Assembly: GCF_040801785.1 (NCBI RefSeq)
Contig: NZ_CP161805.1
Coordinates: 310,001-374,000 of the forward strand
Source: Sulfitobacter sp. LCG007
GTDB lineage: Bacteria > Pseudomonadota > Alphaproteobacteria > Rhodobacterales > Rhodobacteraceae
Length of the DNA stretch: 64,000 nt
Direction: 5' to 3'
Shown here: positions 1 to 9,542 of the stretch, piece by piece
How the letters are laid out: every line of letters begins with the position of its first letter
How positions within the stretch are numbered: position 1 is the stretch's first letter
The notes under the pieces: generated by a model
Told to the model about the DNA's origin: nothing
Seen by the model: only the letters and a program-made list of their open reading frames with translations
The model's database searches: none
Position numbers and translations under genes: made by a program

Positions 1-1
1 C

Positions 2-541
2 TGGGAAATCTACGTCGGCGCCGACATGGCGGCCCATGTCTTCGAGGTGCTGGCCGAGGCCGGGGAGGATCTGGGGCTGAAGTTCTGCGGGATGCATATG
101 ATGGACTGCGGCCGGATCGAGAAGGCGTTCCGCCATTTCGGCCATGACATCACCTGCGAGGACCATGTGCTGGAGGCGGGACTCGGCTTTGCCGTGAAGA
201 CGGACAAGCCGGATTTCATCGGGCGGGACGCGGTGCTGCGCAAGAAGGATGCCGGGCTTGCGCGCCGGCTTGTGCAGTTCCGGCTGGGTGATCCCGAGCC
301 GCTGCTCTATCACAACGAACCCGTTCTGAGGGACGGGGAGATCGTGGGATTCCTGTCTTCTGGCGCCTATGGTCATACGCTGGGCGGGGCGATCGGGCTG
401 GGCTACGTGCCCTGCGCGGGCGAGACGGCGGCGCAGGTCCTGGCTTCGGGCTACGAGATCGATGTGGCAGGCACGCGGGTGAGGGCCGAGGCGTCGCTCT
501 CGCCGATGTACGATCCGAAGTCCGAACGGGTCCGCATGTGA
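2..541 (+). CDS. FAD-dependent oxidoreductase, GcvT-type C-terminal part (5' truncated by window)
   Basis: Only the last 179 codons are present; the frame is open to the left edge. The segment matches the aminomethyltransferase (GcvT-like, folate-binding) C-terminal half of dimethylglycine/sarcosine dehydrogenase-type flavoproteins: a WEIYV stretch at the edge, a GLKFCGMHMMDCGRIEK helix, DFIGRDAVL, and a C-terminal barrel ending near SPMYDPKSERVRM. Such enzymes oxidatively demethylate N-methylated glycines and pass the one-carbon unit to tetrahydrofolate. The flavin domain lies outside the window, so the substrate (dimethylglycine, sarcosine or another methylated compound) cannot be assigned. 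A stand-alone GcvT or DMSP demethylase is less likely but not excluded. Confidence 0.75.
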   Translation, partial: WEIYVGADMAAHVFEVLAEAGEDLGLKFCGMHMMDCGRIEKAFRHFGHDITCEDHVLEAGLGFAVKTDKPDFIGRDAVLRKKDAGLARRLVQFRLGDPEPLLYHNEPVLRDGEIVGFLSSGAYGHTLGGAIGLGYVPCAGETAAQVLASGYEIDVAGTRVRAEASLSPMYDPKSERVRM

Positions 542-542
542 G

Positions 543-568
543 GTAAGGTGCGGCCTGCCGCACCCTAC
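543..568. repeat. Palindromic intergenic hairpin, related to the pair flanking puuD
   Basis: Directly after the oxidoreductase stop there is an inverted repeat, GGTGCGG-cctg-CCGCACC, flanked by GTAA and CTAC. The outline (GTAAGG, a GC-rich stem, then CCTTAC/CCCTAC) resembles the two palindromes at about 43.68 and 44.95 kb. It may act as a terminator-like stem or belong to a dispersed palindromic family. There is no T tract. Confidence 0.5.
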
Positions 569-610
569 GGGCGCTTGCAATGGAGCGGCGCATCTGGGAA
601 CGAGGGGCGC

Positions 611-1258
611 ATGGATGCACGCTACACCCCGCCCCAGGATCCGCTCTCGGTACTCTACGAGGATGCCGAGATCATCGTTCTCGACAAGCCCGCCGGTCTG
701 CTCTCCGTCCCCGGCAAAGGTCCCGATCTGGCAGACTGCCTGCTGTCGCGGCTGCAGGCCGCCTTCCCGGACGCGCTGCTGGTCCACCGGCTCGACCGCG
801 ACACATCCGGCGTGATCATCTTCGCCCTCACCCCCCATGCGCAGCGCCATCTCGGGCTGCAATTCGAGAAGCGGATGACCAGGAAGACCTATGTCGCCCG
901 CGTCTGGGGCGTCCCGGAGCGGCCTTCGGGGGCCATCGACATGCCGATCATCGTGGATTGGCCGAACCGTCCCCGTCAGAAGGTGGATTTCGAGAGCGGA
1001 CGCCCGGCCCAGACCGACTGGCGGCTTCTGAAAGACGAGGGCGAGACGGCGCGGGTGCGGCTGATGCCGCACACCGGGCGCAGCCATCAGCTGCGTGTGC
1101 ACATGAAGGAGATCGGGCATCCGATCCTCGGCGATCCGTTCTATGCCGAGGGACCGGCGCGCGACTTCCCGCGTCTGATGCTGCATTCCGAGGAACTGCG
1201 CTTCAAGCATCCGCAGGGCGGGCGGTCGATGAAGCTGCGCACGCCCGCGCCGTTCTGA
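611..1258 (+). CDS. rluA: RluA-family 23S rRNA/tRNA pseudouridine synthase
   Basis: Isomerises uridine to pseudouridine in RNA. The 215-residue product has LDKPAGLLSVPG near residue 25, the catalytic HRLDRDTSG (Asp62 in HRLD), and the C-terminal RVRLMPHTGRSHQLRVHM block of the RluA family. There is no N-terminal S4 domain, and the length is close to E. coli RluA (219 aa), so a dual 23S U746/tRNA U32 enzyme is the best match; RluC/D-type enzymes are longer. The ATG at 611 is preferred because family similarity begins there. An in-frame ATG at 548 would add 21 unconserved residues encoded by the upstream hairpin region. Confidence 0.85.
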   Translation: MDARYTPPQDPLSVLYEDAEIIVLDKPAGLLSVPGKGPDLADCLLSRLQAAFPDALLVHRLDRDTSGVIIFALTPHAQRHLGLQFEKRMTRKTYVARVWGVPERPSGAIDMPIIVDWPNRPRQKVDFESGRPAQTDWRLLKDEGETARVRLMPHTGRSHQLRVHMKEIGHPILGDPFYAEGPARDFPRLMLHSEELRFKHPQGGRSMKLRTPAPF

Positions 1259-1269
1259 GGTCGTTCCCG

Positions 1270-2136
1270 CTAGACCGCGCGCTTGCGCCTCTGCGACAGG
1301 ACCACCGCCAGGAATACGACGAGCCCGCCGACCATCACGCGCGATGAAGGCTGCTCGGCCAGAACGAGCCAGGCCAGGATTGGGGCGAGGGGCATCTCGA
1401 GCGAAGACAGCAGGGCCGTCTCGGCCGATGGCAGCCGACGCGCGCCTTCCGAAAGCGTCACCGACGCGATCGCGAAGACCAGTCCGAAAAGAACCAGTAC
1501 CGGCAGCTCGCCTTGCGCCACCTCGAGGGGTTGGCCGAAGAGAAGCGCGACCGGCACCAGCAGGACAGACGACAGGGCGGCAGGCAGGGCGGCCGTCGTC
1601 TCGGGACGCGCGCGATATGTCACCATGACGCCCGCCATGCAGAGCGTCATCAGCATCGCCAGGAGATCGCCCGCAAGCCGTGCCTCTCCCAGCGAATCGG
1701 ACACGATCAGCAGGACCCCAAGAAGCGAGGCAATGCTGGCCGTGAGAACCCTGCGCGACGGCGTCTCCCGGATGAATATCCACGACAGAGCGGCCGCGAG
1801 AAAGGGTGCGGCGGAATAGATCAGCGCCACATTCGCGACGCTGCTCAGCTTGAAGGCGGGAATGAAGGCAGCGGTCCCGGCCGCCATCAGGAAGGTGACG
1901 AGGAGGGCAGGGCGTCCGAACGCCCGGATCTCGGACAGCAAGCTGCCCCGCGAGACGAGATAGAAAATCGTGAAAAGCGCCGCGGCCAGGCCGCGCCAGA
2001 AGATCACGTCCCAGGCAGCGGTCGAGACGCCCCGGGTGAAGATACCCGCCGTGCTGAAGACGCAGGCCGAAACCACGACGAGCGCGACGCCCGTCCGGTT
2101 GAGGAATGTCGTCGAGTCGGGATGTGCAATCGCCAT
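1270..2136 (-). CDS. EamA/DMT-family transporter
   Basis: A 288-residue integral membrane protein with about ten hydrophobic helices in two EamA repeats, ending in a basic QRRKRAV tail. The drug/metabolite transporter superfamily typically exports amino acids, metabolites or drugs across the inner membrane. The second repeat has the usual SLEMPLAPILAWLVLAEQPS signature. GGAG lies just upstream of the ATG. It is divergent from the WYL-type regulator at 2240, with about 100 bp between them, which may regulate it. The substrate is unknown. Confidence 0.85.
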   Translation of the reverse strand: MAIAHPDSTTFLNRTGVALVVVSACVFSTAGIFTRGVSTAAWDVIFWRGLAAALFTIFYLVSRGSLLSEIRAFGRPALLVTFLMAAGTAAFIPAFKLSSVANVALIYSAAPFLAAALSWIFIRETPSRRVLTASIASLLGVLLIVSDSLGEARLAGDLLAMLMTLCMAGVMVTYRARPETTAALPAALSSVLLVPVALLFGQPLEVAQGELPVLVLFGLVFAIASVTLSEGARRLPSAETALLSSLEMPLAPILAWLVLAEQPSSRVMVGGLVVFLAVVLSQRRKRAV

Positions 2137-2239
2137 GGGAAGGTCTCCGGTTGGGTCCGGCCCTTGTAGCGACAGGCTGTTGCCATCCTCGTGTCAGCAG
2201 TGATCAGGTATGACCGGATGAACCCAGAGGGCGGGGGCA

Positions 2240-2923
2240 ATGGGCAAAAGCGACAGATTCTTCGAGATCATCCAGATTCTGCGGCGTGCCACGCGCCCGA
2301 TGCGGGCGCAGGAACTGGCCGAGGAACTGGAGGTTTCCAGACGGACGGTCTACCGCGACATCGCGACGCTCCAGTCGATGCAGACACCCATCCTCGGAGA
2401 GCCGGGCGTGGGATATGTGATGCGGAAGGGTTACGATCTTCCGGCGATCAATTTCGATGTCGACGAGGCCGAGGCGGTGGCCGTCGGGCTGAGCATGATC
2501 GCACGCACGGGCGACCCCGGGCTCTGGCGCGCTGCAAGGCGTGCCGCGCGCAAGCTGCGCGAGACCGCACCGGGAACCACAAGGCTCGTGGCATCTTCCT
2601 GGGGCGTGGAATCGGTGCGCGCGCTGGAAATTTCCGATCTTCGCGCGGCCATCCGTTGCGAACGCAAGATCGGTCTGGACTACGAAGACGCAAGGGCCGA
2701 GCGCACGACCCGCGTGGTATGGCCGCTGGTGCTGATCTTCTACGTCGACAGCGCCGTTCTGGTCGGGTGGTGCGAGCTTCGCCAGGGTTTGCGGCATTTC
2801 CGGCTGGACCGGGTTCGCCAATGCGACTTTCTGGCGGACAGCTTTGCCGGAAAGGGCGAGGCGCTTGCGGCGCGGTGGGAGGAGACGCTCAAGAGCGAGA
2901 CGGTGACGACGCGGGACCTTTGA
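2240..2923 (+). CDS. YafY-type HTH/WYL transcriptional regulator
   Basis: A 227-residue protein with an N-terminal HTH_11 winged helix (residues 4-57; RPMRAQELAEELEVSRRTVYRDI) and a C-terminal WYL-type ligand-sensing region (about 138-210; VWPLVLIFYVDSAVLVGWCEL...FRLDR). Members bind DNA and respond to small ligands or nucleic acids, and many are autoregulators or control divergent genes. A G-rich ribosome-binding stretch precedes the ATG. The neighbouring divergent EamA exporter is a reasonable but unproven target. Confidence 0.85.
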   Translation: MGKSDRFFEIIQILRRATRPMRAQELAEELEVSRRTVYRDIATLQSMQTPILGEPGVGYVMRKGYDLPAINFDVDEAEAVAVGLSMIARTGDPGLWRAARRAARKLRETAPGTTRLVASSWGVESVRALEISDLRAAIRCERKIGLDYEDARAERTTRVVWPLVLIFYVDSAVLVGWCELRQGLRHFRLDRVRQCDFLADSFAGKGEALAARWEETLKSETVTTRDL

Positions 2924-3129
2924 CGGGATCGTCTCCATCACGCGCCGGGCAAGATCCGGAACAATCGGAAAAAGTCTGGAATCGCGAACGGTTTCCCGGC
3001 AAGGTTGCCGGACGGGGACAGGGTGCACGCTGGCGTCATGGCGGAGACGGACGCCCGGGTGCCCCCATGCATGCCGACGTTTCCCGGACCGTTCGGCCCG
3101 CCCCGCTGTAAAACGAGCTGGAGCGGCGC

Positions 3130-4671
3130 ATGAACAAGACCCTGTCACGTGTGGAATCCGACACAGGTCAGACGGCCGGACCGTCACCGAGACGCGTGAA
3201 GATCATCACTGTCCACGGGACCGGCGCAGGGGCTACCACGGCGACCGGCGACCGCTGGTGGCAGCATGGCAGCGAATTCGGCAAGGAAATAACGCGGCGG
3301 CTTGATCTCAGGAGCAGCCGGATCGATCTCGAGCCGTTCCAGTGGACGGAGGGGCCCAACAGCGAGCAGAAGCGGCGCGAGGCGGGGGCGGCGCTGCTGG
3401 AACGGCTTCTCGAATACGAGGCCGCGGAATCGGACTATTTCGTGCTGGGTCACAGCCACGGCGGGTCAGTGATCTATTCGGCCCTGGTCCAGGCGGTCCG
3501 GCAGGGCCACGATCTGCGGCACCTGCGGCAGTGGATCACGGTGGGAACGCCATTCCTGAACTACCGGCCCCACCGCTACATCTTCCAGCGCCTGACCAGC
3601 GTGGGTCTCACGGTCTTCGCCAGCGGGCTCATGGCGCTTCTCATCTCGCTTACCTATCGTGCCGTGAAGAACCGCGCCGGCTGGCTGCCGGAGGAAACCG
3701 TCATCCTCGAAGCGATGTCCTATGCGCTGGTGTTCTACGGAATGGGCGCGATCATCGCGCTGTTCGTCATCGAATCCCGCCGTCGCACATGGTTCACACG
3801 CCGCGAGAAGGCAGCGGTCGAAGAGATCTACTCAGAGCGCTGGCTTGGATTCTGGCACATCGAGGACGAGGCGATCAGCGCGCTTTACAATGTCCGCAAG
3901 GTCGCCGTGCCCATCGTGCCGCCGACGTTCCTGCAGCCGATCGTGGCCGTGGTCCAGCTGCTGGTCGTGTTCTGCATCGGTCTTTACCTGATATATGACA
4001 CCCTCACCGGCAAGATCGGCGGAAGCCTTCTGCTCGAGGCGGCCCAGGCGATGATGAACACCGAAAAGGTGATAGATCCGGAGGCCGAGATCACGCTTTT
4101 CATGATTGCCATGATGGCCGTCTCGCTGGTGATCTTCTACTTCATCTTCGGGATTGCCCACTGGATCATGAAGAAGGCCCTCGGCCTTGTCGGCCGGCCG
4201 CTCTCCTCGCTGCTGAACCACGTGATATGGGGGTCCATGCGCGAACGCGCCTGGGGCGATGACGTGGTGCAGGAAGCGGTCTGGTCTGTCGGACCGAGCC
4301 CGCCGGAGTTCTCGCGCTCGTTCGACCCCCTGCCGGACAGTGTGGCTGTTCCGCTCAGGGAGCATAGCGACGGACATGCGATCAGCACGTTGAACAAGGT
4401 CCGCCTGATCCTCGGCATGTCGCGCGACGCCCCGCCGACCGCCGATCTGCGCTCGGAGATCGCGGAGAGCCTGAAGTGGAAAGAACTGATCCACACGTCT
4501 TACTTCGACGTGCCGGCCTTCGTCGACCTGCTGGCCATCGCGCTGCACCGGGGCGGGCTGGGCGAAGAGCGGGGCGGCTATGCGTCCGATCCGCAAATCC
4601 TGGACGAAATGCGCGCCTGGCTCGACCGCGAACCGGTGAAGGAAGAGCGCGTGCCTGACCCCGCAGGTTAG
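3130..4671 (+). CDS. Unknown membrane protein with N-terminal serine-hydrolase-like domain
   Basis: A 513-residue protein not assigned to a named family. The N-terminal third looks like an alpha/beta hydrolase: the strand-like KIITVHGTG (residues 24-32) is followed by a GHSHGG nucleophile elbow (107-112, Ser109). Four hydrophobic spans follow at about 157-177, 192-215, 266-290 and 320-345, then a roughly 170-residue soluble tail. There is no signal peptide, so the hydrolase domain probably lies in the cytoplasm at the inner membrane. Lipid or acyl-ester hydrolysis is conceivable but unproven. It is transcribed alone; the 206 bp upstream hold nothing recognisable, and GGAG precedes the ATG. 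Confidence 0.7.
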   Translation: MNKTLSRVESDTGQTAGPSPRRVKIITVHGTGAGATTATGDRWWQHGSEFGKEITRRLDLRSSRIDLEPFQWTEGPNSEQKRREAGAALLERLLEYEAAESDYFVLGHSHGGSVIYSALVQAVRQGHDLRHLRQWITVGTPFLNYRPHRYIFQRLTSVGLTVFASGLMALLISLTYRAVKNRAGWLPEETVILEAMSYALVFYGMGAIIALFVIESRRRTWFTRREKAAVEEIYSERWLGFWHIEDEAISALYNVRKVAVPIVPPTFLQPIVAVVQLLVVFCIGLYLIYDTLTGKIGGSLLLEAAQAMMNTEKVIDPEAEITLFMIAMMAVSLVIFYFIFGIAHWIMKKALGLVGRPLSSLLNHVIWGSMRERAWGDDVVQEAVWSVGPSPPEFSRSFDPLPDSVAVPLREHSDGHAISTLNKVRLILGMSRDAPPTADLRSEIAESLKWKELIHTSYFDVPAFVDLLAIALHRGGLGEERGGYASDPQILDEMRAWLDREPVKEERVPDPAG

Positions 4672-4853
4672 CGTTCAAGGGGCCGACGCGGCAGAAGGCG
4701 GTGCATCTTTACCACATACCTGTCGCCCCGAAGCCTTCCGGATTGGCATTCCGCGGCTGTTGCGCGGCCGCGTTTTCCCCGTTCGGCAGAAAAGCCTTTG
4801 CTGCTCGCGTGACGAGTGTTCTGTTAACGATTGTAAATGGCATGGAGCTTCCG

Positions 4854-6296
4854 ATGGGCTTTCTCGACACGATCTTCAATGCGATCAACGATCTGACCTG
4901 GGGCTGGGCGCTTGTTCCCTTCCTCGTCGTCCTTGGCGTCTTCTTCACCGTCGCCAGCGGCTTCGTGCAGTTCCGCTTCTTCCGTCGCATGTTCAACGTG
5001 CTGAACGCCTCCGACGAGGACGCCGATCCGACGAAGATCAGTGCGCGCGAGGCGCTGCTGGTGTCCGTCGGCGGGCGGGTCGGTGGGGGCAATATCGCCG
5101 GGGTCGCGGTGGCCATCACGGCCGGCGGGCCGGGGGCGGTGTTCTGGATGTGGGCTATCGCGCTGGTGGGCATGTGTTCCGCGCTGATCGAGGCGACACT
5201 GGCACAGCTCTACAAGCGGACCGAGGCCAATGGCGACTATCGCGGCGGACCGGCCCGCGCGATCATCCACGGGCTAGGCGAAAACTACCGCTGGCTCGCC
5301 ATCGTCTATTGCGTCTGCCTGATCGCGTCCTTCTCGATCGGCTTCAACGCATTTCAGGGCAACACGGTCGCGGGCGCGGCACTGGACTCACTTTCGATAC
5401 CCCGTCTCTACACCGGCCTTTTCCTCGCCGCGGCGACCGGTCTGATCGTCTTCGGGGGCATCCACCGGATCGCCAAGGCCGCGGACATCATCATTCCGAT
5501 CATGGCCGTCGGTTATATCGGCATGGCGCTGATCGTCATCGTTCTGAACATATTCGGCCTGCCCGCCGTGATCTGGGACATCGTCGCCAACGCCTTCGGC
5601 ATCCGCGAGGCGGTCGCGGGCGGCATCGGGGCGGCGATCTCGAACGGGTTGCGGCGCGGGCTCTTCTCGAACGAGGCTGGCCTGGGATCGGCGCCCAACG
5701 TGGCCGCGACGGCCTATGTGAAGCACCCGGTGAGCCAGGGCATCACGCAAAGCTTCTCGGTGTTCATAGACACCATCCTGATCTGCTCGTGCACGGCCTT
5801 CGTGATCCTTCTGGGAGACGTCTACCAGCCCGGCGTCGAGGGCGTAGACGGTGTGGTCCTGACCCAGCAGAGCCTCGTGAGCCATGTCGGCGGCTGGGCG
5901 CAGTACTTTCTGACCGCGGCGATCTTCCTCTTTTCCTTCTCGTCGATCATGTACAACTACTACCTCGGCGAAAACGCCCTGACCTTCATGACGAAGACGC
6001 CCTCGGCGGTACTGATCCTGCGGGTCGTGATCATCGGGATCGTCTTCCTGGGCGCCGTGGCACCGGGCGCGACCTTCGTCTTCAACTTCTCCGACCCGAT
6101 GATGGGCATCCTCGCGGTCGTGAACCTTCTGGCCCTCGCGATGCTCTTCCCCATCGCGCTGCGGGTGGTTCAGGACTTCCGCGACCAGCTCGCCGCGGGC
6201 ATCAGGAAGCCCGTCTTCGACCCTGCGAAGTTCCCCGATCTCGACACCGATCCGACCGCCTGGCCGGACGCGCCGAAACGGGTTGCGGCCGAGTAG
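4854..6296 (+). CDS. Sodium:alanine symporter family (AGCS) amino-acid transporter
   Basis: Couples Na+ (or H+) entry to uptake of small neutral amino acids such as alanine or glycine at the inner membrane. About 480 residues with ten or more hydrophobic helices. Family signatures include SVGGRVGGGNIAGVAVAI, the GGPGAVFWMW loop, RRGLFSNEAGLGSAPN and a SFSSIMYNYYLGENAL segment. The ATG at 4854 is chosen because GGAG lies six bases ahead and the protein then starts MGFLDTIFNAIN as usual for the family; an in-frame ATG at 4842 is the alternative. Substrate specificity cannot be read from the sequence. Confidence 0.9.
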   Translation: MGFLDTIFNAINDLTWGWALVPFLVVLGVFFTVASGFVQFRFFRRMFNVLNASDEDADPTKISAREALLVSVGGRVGGGNIAGVAVAITAGGPGAVFWMWAIALVGMCSALIEATLAQLYKRTEANGDYRGGPARAIIHGLGENYRWLAIVYCVCLIASFSIGFNAFQGNTVAGAALDSLSIPRLYTGLFLAAATGLIVFGGIHRIAKAADIIIPIMAVGYIGMALIVIVLNIFGLPAVIWDIVANAFGIREAVAGGIGAAISNGLRRGLFSNEAGLGSAPNVAATAYVKHPVSQGITQSFSVFIDTILICSCTAFVILLGDVYQPGVEGVDGVVLTQQSLVSHVGGWAQYFLTAAIFLFSFSSIMYNYYLGENALTFMTKTPSAVLILRVVIIGIVFLGAVAPGATFVFNFSDPMMGILAVVNLLALAMLFPIALRVVQDFRDQLAAGIRKPVFDPAKFPDLDTDPTAWPDAPKRVAAE

Positions 6297-6351
6297 CGCG
6301 GCGGGCGTGTCTCCTTGCAAAGCTGGCGCCCCTGCGACATAGCTGGGGCGT

Positions 6352-7249
<898 letters not shown>

Positions 7250-7262
7250 TGCCGCCCTTGAG

Positions 7263-7289
7263 CCCCGCGCCGGACATGCCGGCGCGGGG
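7263..7289. terminator. Stem-loop between convergent bluB and aldehyde dehydrogenase genes
   Basis: A perfect 11-bp GC-rich stem, CCCCGCGCCGG / CCGGCGCGGGG, with a 5-nt loop lies between the two convergent stops. The T run on the plus side is weak (GGTTTATT). It probably acts as a bidirectional terminator. Confidence 0.6.
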
Positions 7290-7296
7290 GAGAGGT

Positions 7297-8724
7297 TTAT
7301 TCGGCTGCCCAGCCGGACACGGCCTTGACCTCGAGGAACTCCTCGAGACCGTAAAGCCCGCCCTCGCGCCCGTTTCCGGACTGCTTGTAGCCGCCGAACG
7401 GCGACCCCTGTGCCATGCCCTTGCCGTTGGTCTGCACCATGCCCGAGCGCACCCGACGCGCGACGCGGCGAAGCTTTTCCTGATCCTGGGTCTGGATGTA
7501 ATTCGTCAGGCCGTAGGGCGTGTCGTTGGCGATGGCGATGGCTTCCTCTTCGGTGTCGAAGGGGATGATCGACAGCACCGGCCCGAAGATCTCCTCGCGC
7601 GCGATGGTCATGTCGTTGCTCACGTCGGCAAAGACCGTCGGGCGCACGAAGTAGCCCCGGTTCAGCCCGTCCGGACGGCCGGGGCCCCCGGCGACGAGGC
7701 GGGCTTCGCCCATCCCCGTCTCGATCAGCTTCTGGATCTTGTCGAACTGGGCCTTCGAGACGACCGGACCGATATGGCGGCCTTCCTCCGATGCCGGCCC
7801 GACCTTGATCATGTTGGCGGTGGCGGCGGCTTCCTCGACCGCGGCATCGTAGCGGGCGCGCTGCACCAGCATGCGGGTCGGGGCGTTGCAGGACTGTCCG
7901 GTGTTGTTGAAGCACGAGATGGCGCCGCGCTTGACGGCCTTGGGGTCGGCATCCTCGAAGATGATGTTGGCGCCCTTGCCCCCGAGTTCTAGGCTCACGC
8001 GCTTGAGCGTGTCGGCCGCCGCCTTGGAGATGGCGATGCCCGCGCGGGTCGAGCCGGTGAAGCTGACCATGTCGACATCCGGATGCGACGAAAGCTGCGT
8101 GCCCACGCCCGCGCCGTCCCCGTTCACGAGGTTGAACACGCCCGCCGGAATGCCTGCCGCATCCACGATCTCGGCGAAGAGCATCGAGGACAGAGGTGCG
8201 ATCTCGGAGGGCTTCAGCACCATCGTGCAGCCCGCCGCCAGCGCTGCGCCGACCTTGAGCGCGACCTGGTTCATCGGCCAGTTCCACGGGGTGATCAGCG
8301 CGCAGACGCCGATCGGCTCGCGCAGGGTCTTTTCGGTGGCGGTGAAATCGCTTTCGAGCTCGAAATCGCGGAATGCGTTGATGAAGCCTTCGAGGTGCCA
8401 GGAGCCCGACGTCACCTGTTCGTTGCGCGACCAGTCGATGGGCGCGCCCATCTCCATCGATATCGCCTTGGCCATGTCCTCGGCGCGCGCGTTATAGGCC
8501 TCGAGCAGCTTTTCGAGCAGGGCGAGGCGTTCTTCCTTCGTCGTCTGCGAGAAGCTTTCGAAGGCGGCCTTGGCGGCGGCGACGGCGGCGTCCGTGTCGG
8601 CCTGTCCGCCAAGCGAGATGATGGCGCAGGCCTCCTCGGTCGAAGGATCGATCACTTCCAGGTCATTGGCTTGCGCAGGTGCGACCCATTTTCCGTCGAT
8701 GTAGAAATCGCGTTTCGCCAGCAT
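7297..8724 (-). CDS. NAD(P)-dependent aldehyde dehydrogenase
   Basis: Oxidises an aldehyde to its carboxylate. The 475-residue protein is a full-length ALDH: PWNWP (146-150), Lys171 in VLKPSE, the FTGST cofactor loop (222-226), general base Glu246 in LELGGK, and catalytic Cys279 in FNNTGQSCNAPTRM. The C-terminal SPFGGYKQSGNGREGGLYGLEEFLEVK motif is intact. A GGAG-containing leader precedes the ATG. It is divergent from the peroxiredoxin gene, with 155 bp between them. Nothing nearby indicates the substrate. Confidence 0.9.
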   Translation of the reverse strand: MLAKRDFYIDGKWVAPAQANDLEVIDPSTEEACAIISLGGQADTDAAVAAAKAAFESFSQTTKEERLALLEKLLEAYNARAEDMAKAISMEMGAPIDWSRNEQVTSGSWHLEGFINAFRDFELESDFTATEKTLREPIGVCALITPWNWPMNQVALKVGAALAAGCTMVLKPSEIAPLSSMLFAEIVDAAGIPAGVFNLVNGDGAGVGTQLSSHPDVDMVSFTGSTRAGIAISKAAADTLKRVSLELGGKGANIIFEDADPKAVKRGAISCFNNTGQSCNAPTRMLVQRARYDAAVEEAAATANMIKVGPASEEGRHIGPVVSKAQFDKIQKLIETGMGEARLVAGGPGRPDGLNRGYFVRPTVFADVSNDMTIAREEIFGPVLSIIPFDTEEEAIAIANDTPYGLTNYIQTQDQEKLRRVARRVRSGMVQTNGKGMAQGSPFGGYKQSGNGREGGLYGLEEFLEVKAVSGWAAE

Positions 8725-8879
8725 GGCAGGATACTCCTTGTTTTATTGGCCCGGGAGGGCGAATCGCAGGCACTCTGTCACCCGGTCTGCCGGGGGGCAA
8801 GAGAGGGGGATGAAAGAGCCGGCGTTAGGGTGTATCAGGACCCCGGGAGACACCGAACCAACGGAAAAAGGGGAGCAAC

Positions 8880-9533
8880 ATGGCTTTGCGCATCAATGAC
8901 ACTGTTCCGGACTTCGCCGCCGAGACCGATCAGGGGGCGATCCGTTTCCACGACTGGATCGGCGAAAGCTGGGCGATCCTGTTCTCGCATCCAAAGGATT
9001 TCACCCCGGTCTGCACCACCGAATTCGGCGCCGTGGCCCAGCTTGCGAACGACTGGAAGGCGCGGGGGACCAAGGTCATCGGCGTGTCGGTCGACGGGGT
9101 CGAGGAACACAGGAAATGGAAGGCCGATATCGAGAAGGTGGGCGGCGTGGCTCCGGATTTCCCGATCATCGGTGACGAGGGGCTCGAGGTGTCCAAGGCC
9201 TTCGACATGTTGCCCGCGGACGCCTACCTGCCGGACGGGCGCACACCCGCCGACAGCGCGACCGTGCGCGCCGTATTCATCATCGGACCGGACAAGAAGC
9301 TGAAGCTGTCGATGATCTATCCGATGACCGTCGGGCGCAACTTCGCTGAGGTGCTGCGCGCCCTCGACGGGTTGCAGATGTCGAGCGGCAAGGGCGTCGC
9401 GACTCCGGCCAACTGGGTGCCGGGCGGCGACGTGATCATCCCCGCAACGGTGTCCGACGAGGACGCGAAGGCGAAGTTCGGCGAATTCGTCACCGTGCTG
9501 CCCTACCTGCGCACCACCAAGGCCCCGGCCTGA
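8880..9533 (+). CDS. 1-Cys peroxiredoxin (Prx6 type)
   Basis: Reduces hydrogen peroxide and organic hydroperoxides. The 217-residue protein has the peroxidatic motif HPKDFTPVCTTE with Cys45, no second cysteine anywhere, and the long C-terminal domain of Prx6 enzymes (PMTVGRNFAEVLRALDGLQ, PANWVPGGDVIIP). The electron donor is therefore probably external. AAGGGGAGC is the ribosome-binding site. The next gene starts ten bases after the stop, so the glycan genes may share its transcript. Confidence 0.92.
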   Translation: MALRINDTVPDFAAETDQGAIRFHDWIGESWAILFSHPKDFTPVCTTEFGAVAQLANDWKARGTKVIGVSVDGVEEHRKWKADIEKVGGVAPDFPIIGDEGLEVSKAFDMLPADAYLPDGRTPADSATVRAVFIIGPDKKLKLSMIYPMTVGRNFAEVLRALDGLQMSSGKGVATPANWVPGGDVIIPATVSDEDAKAKFGEFVTVLPYLRTTKAPA

Positions 9534-9542
9534 GCCTTGGCC

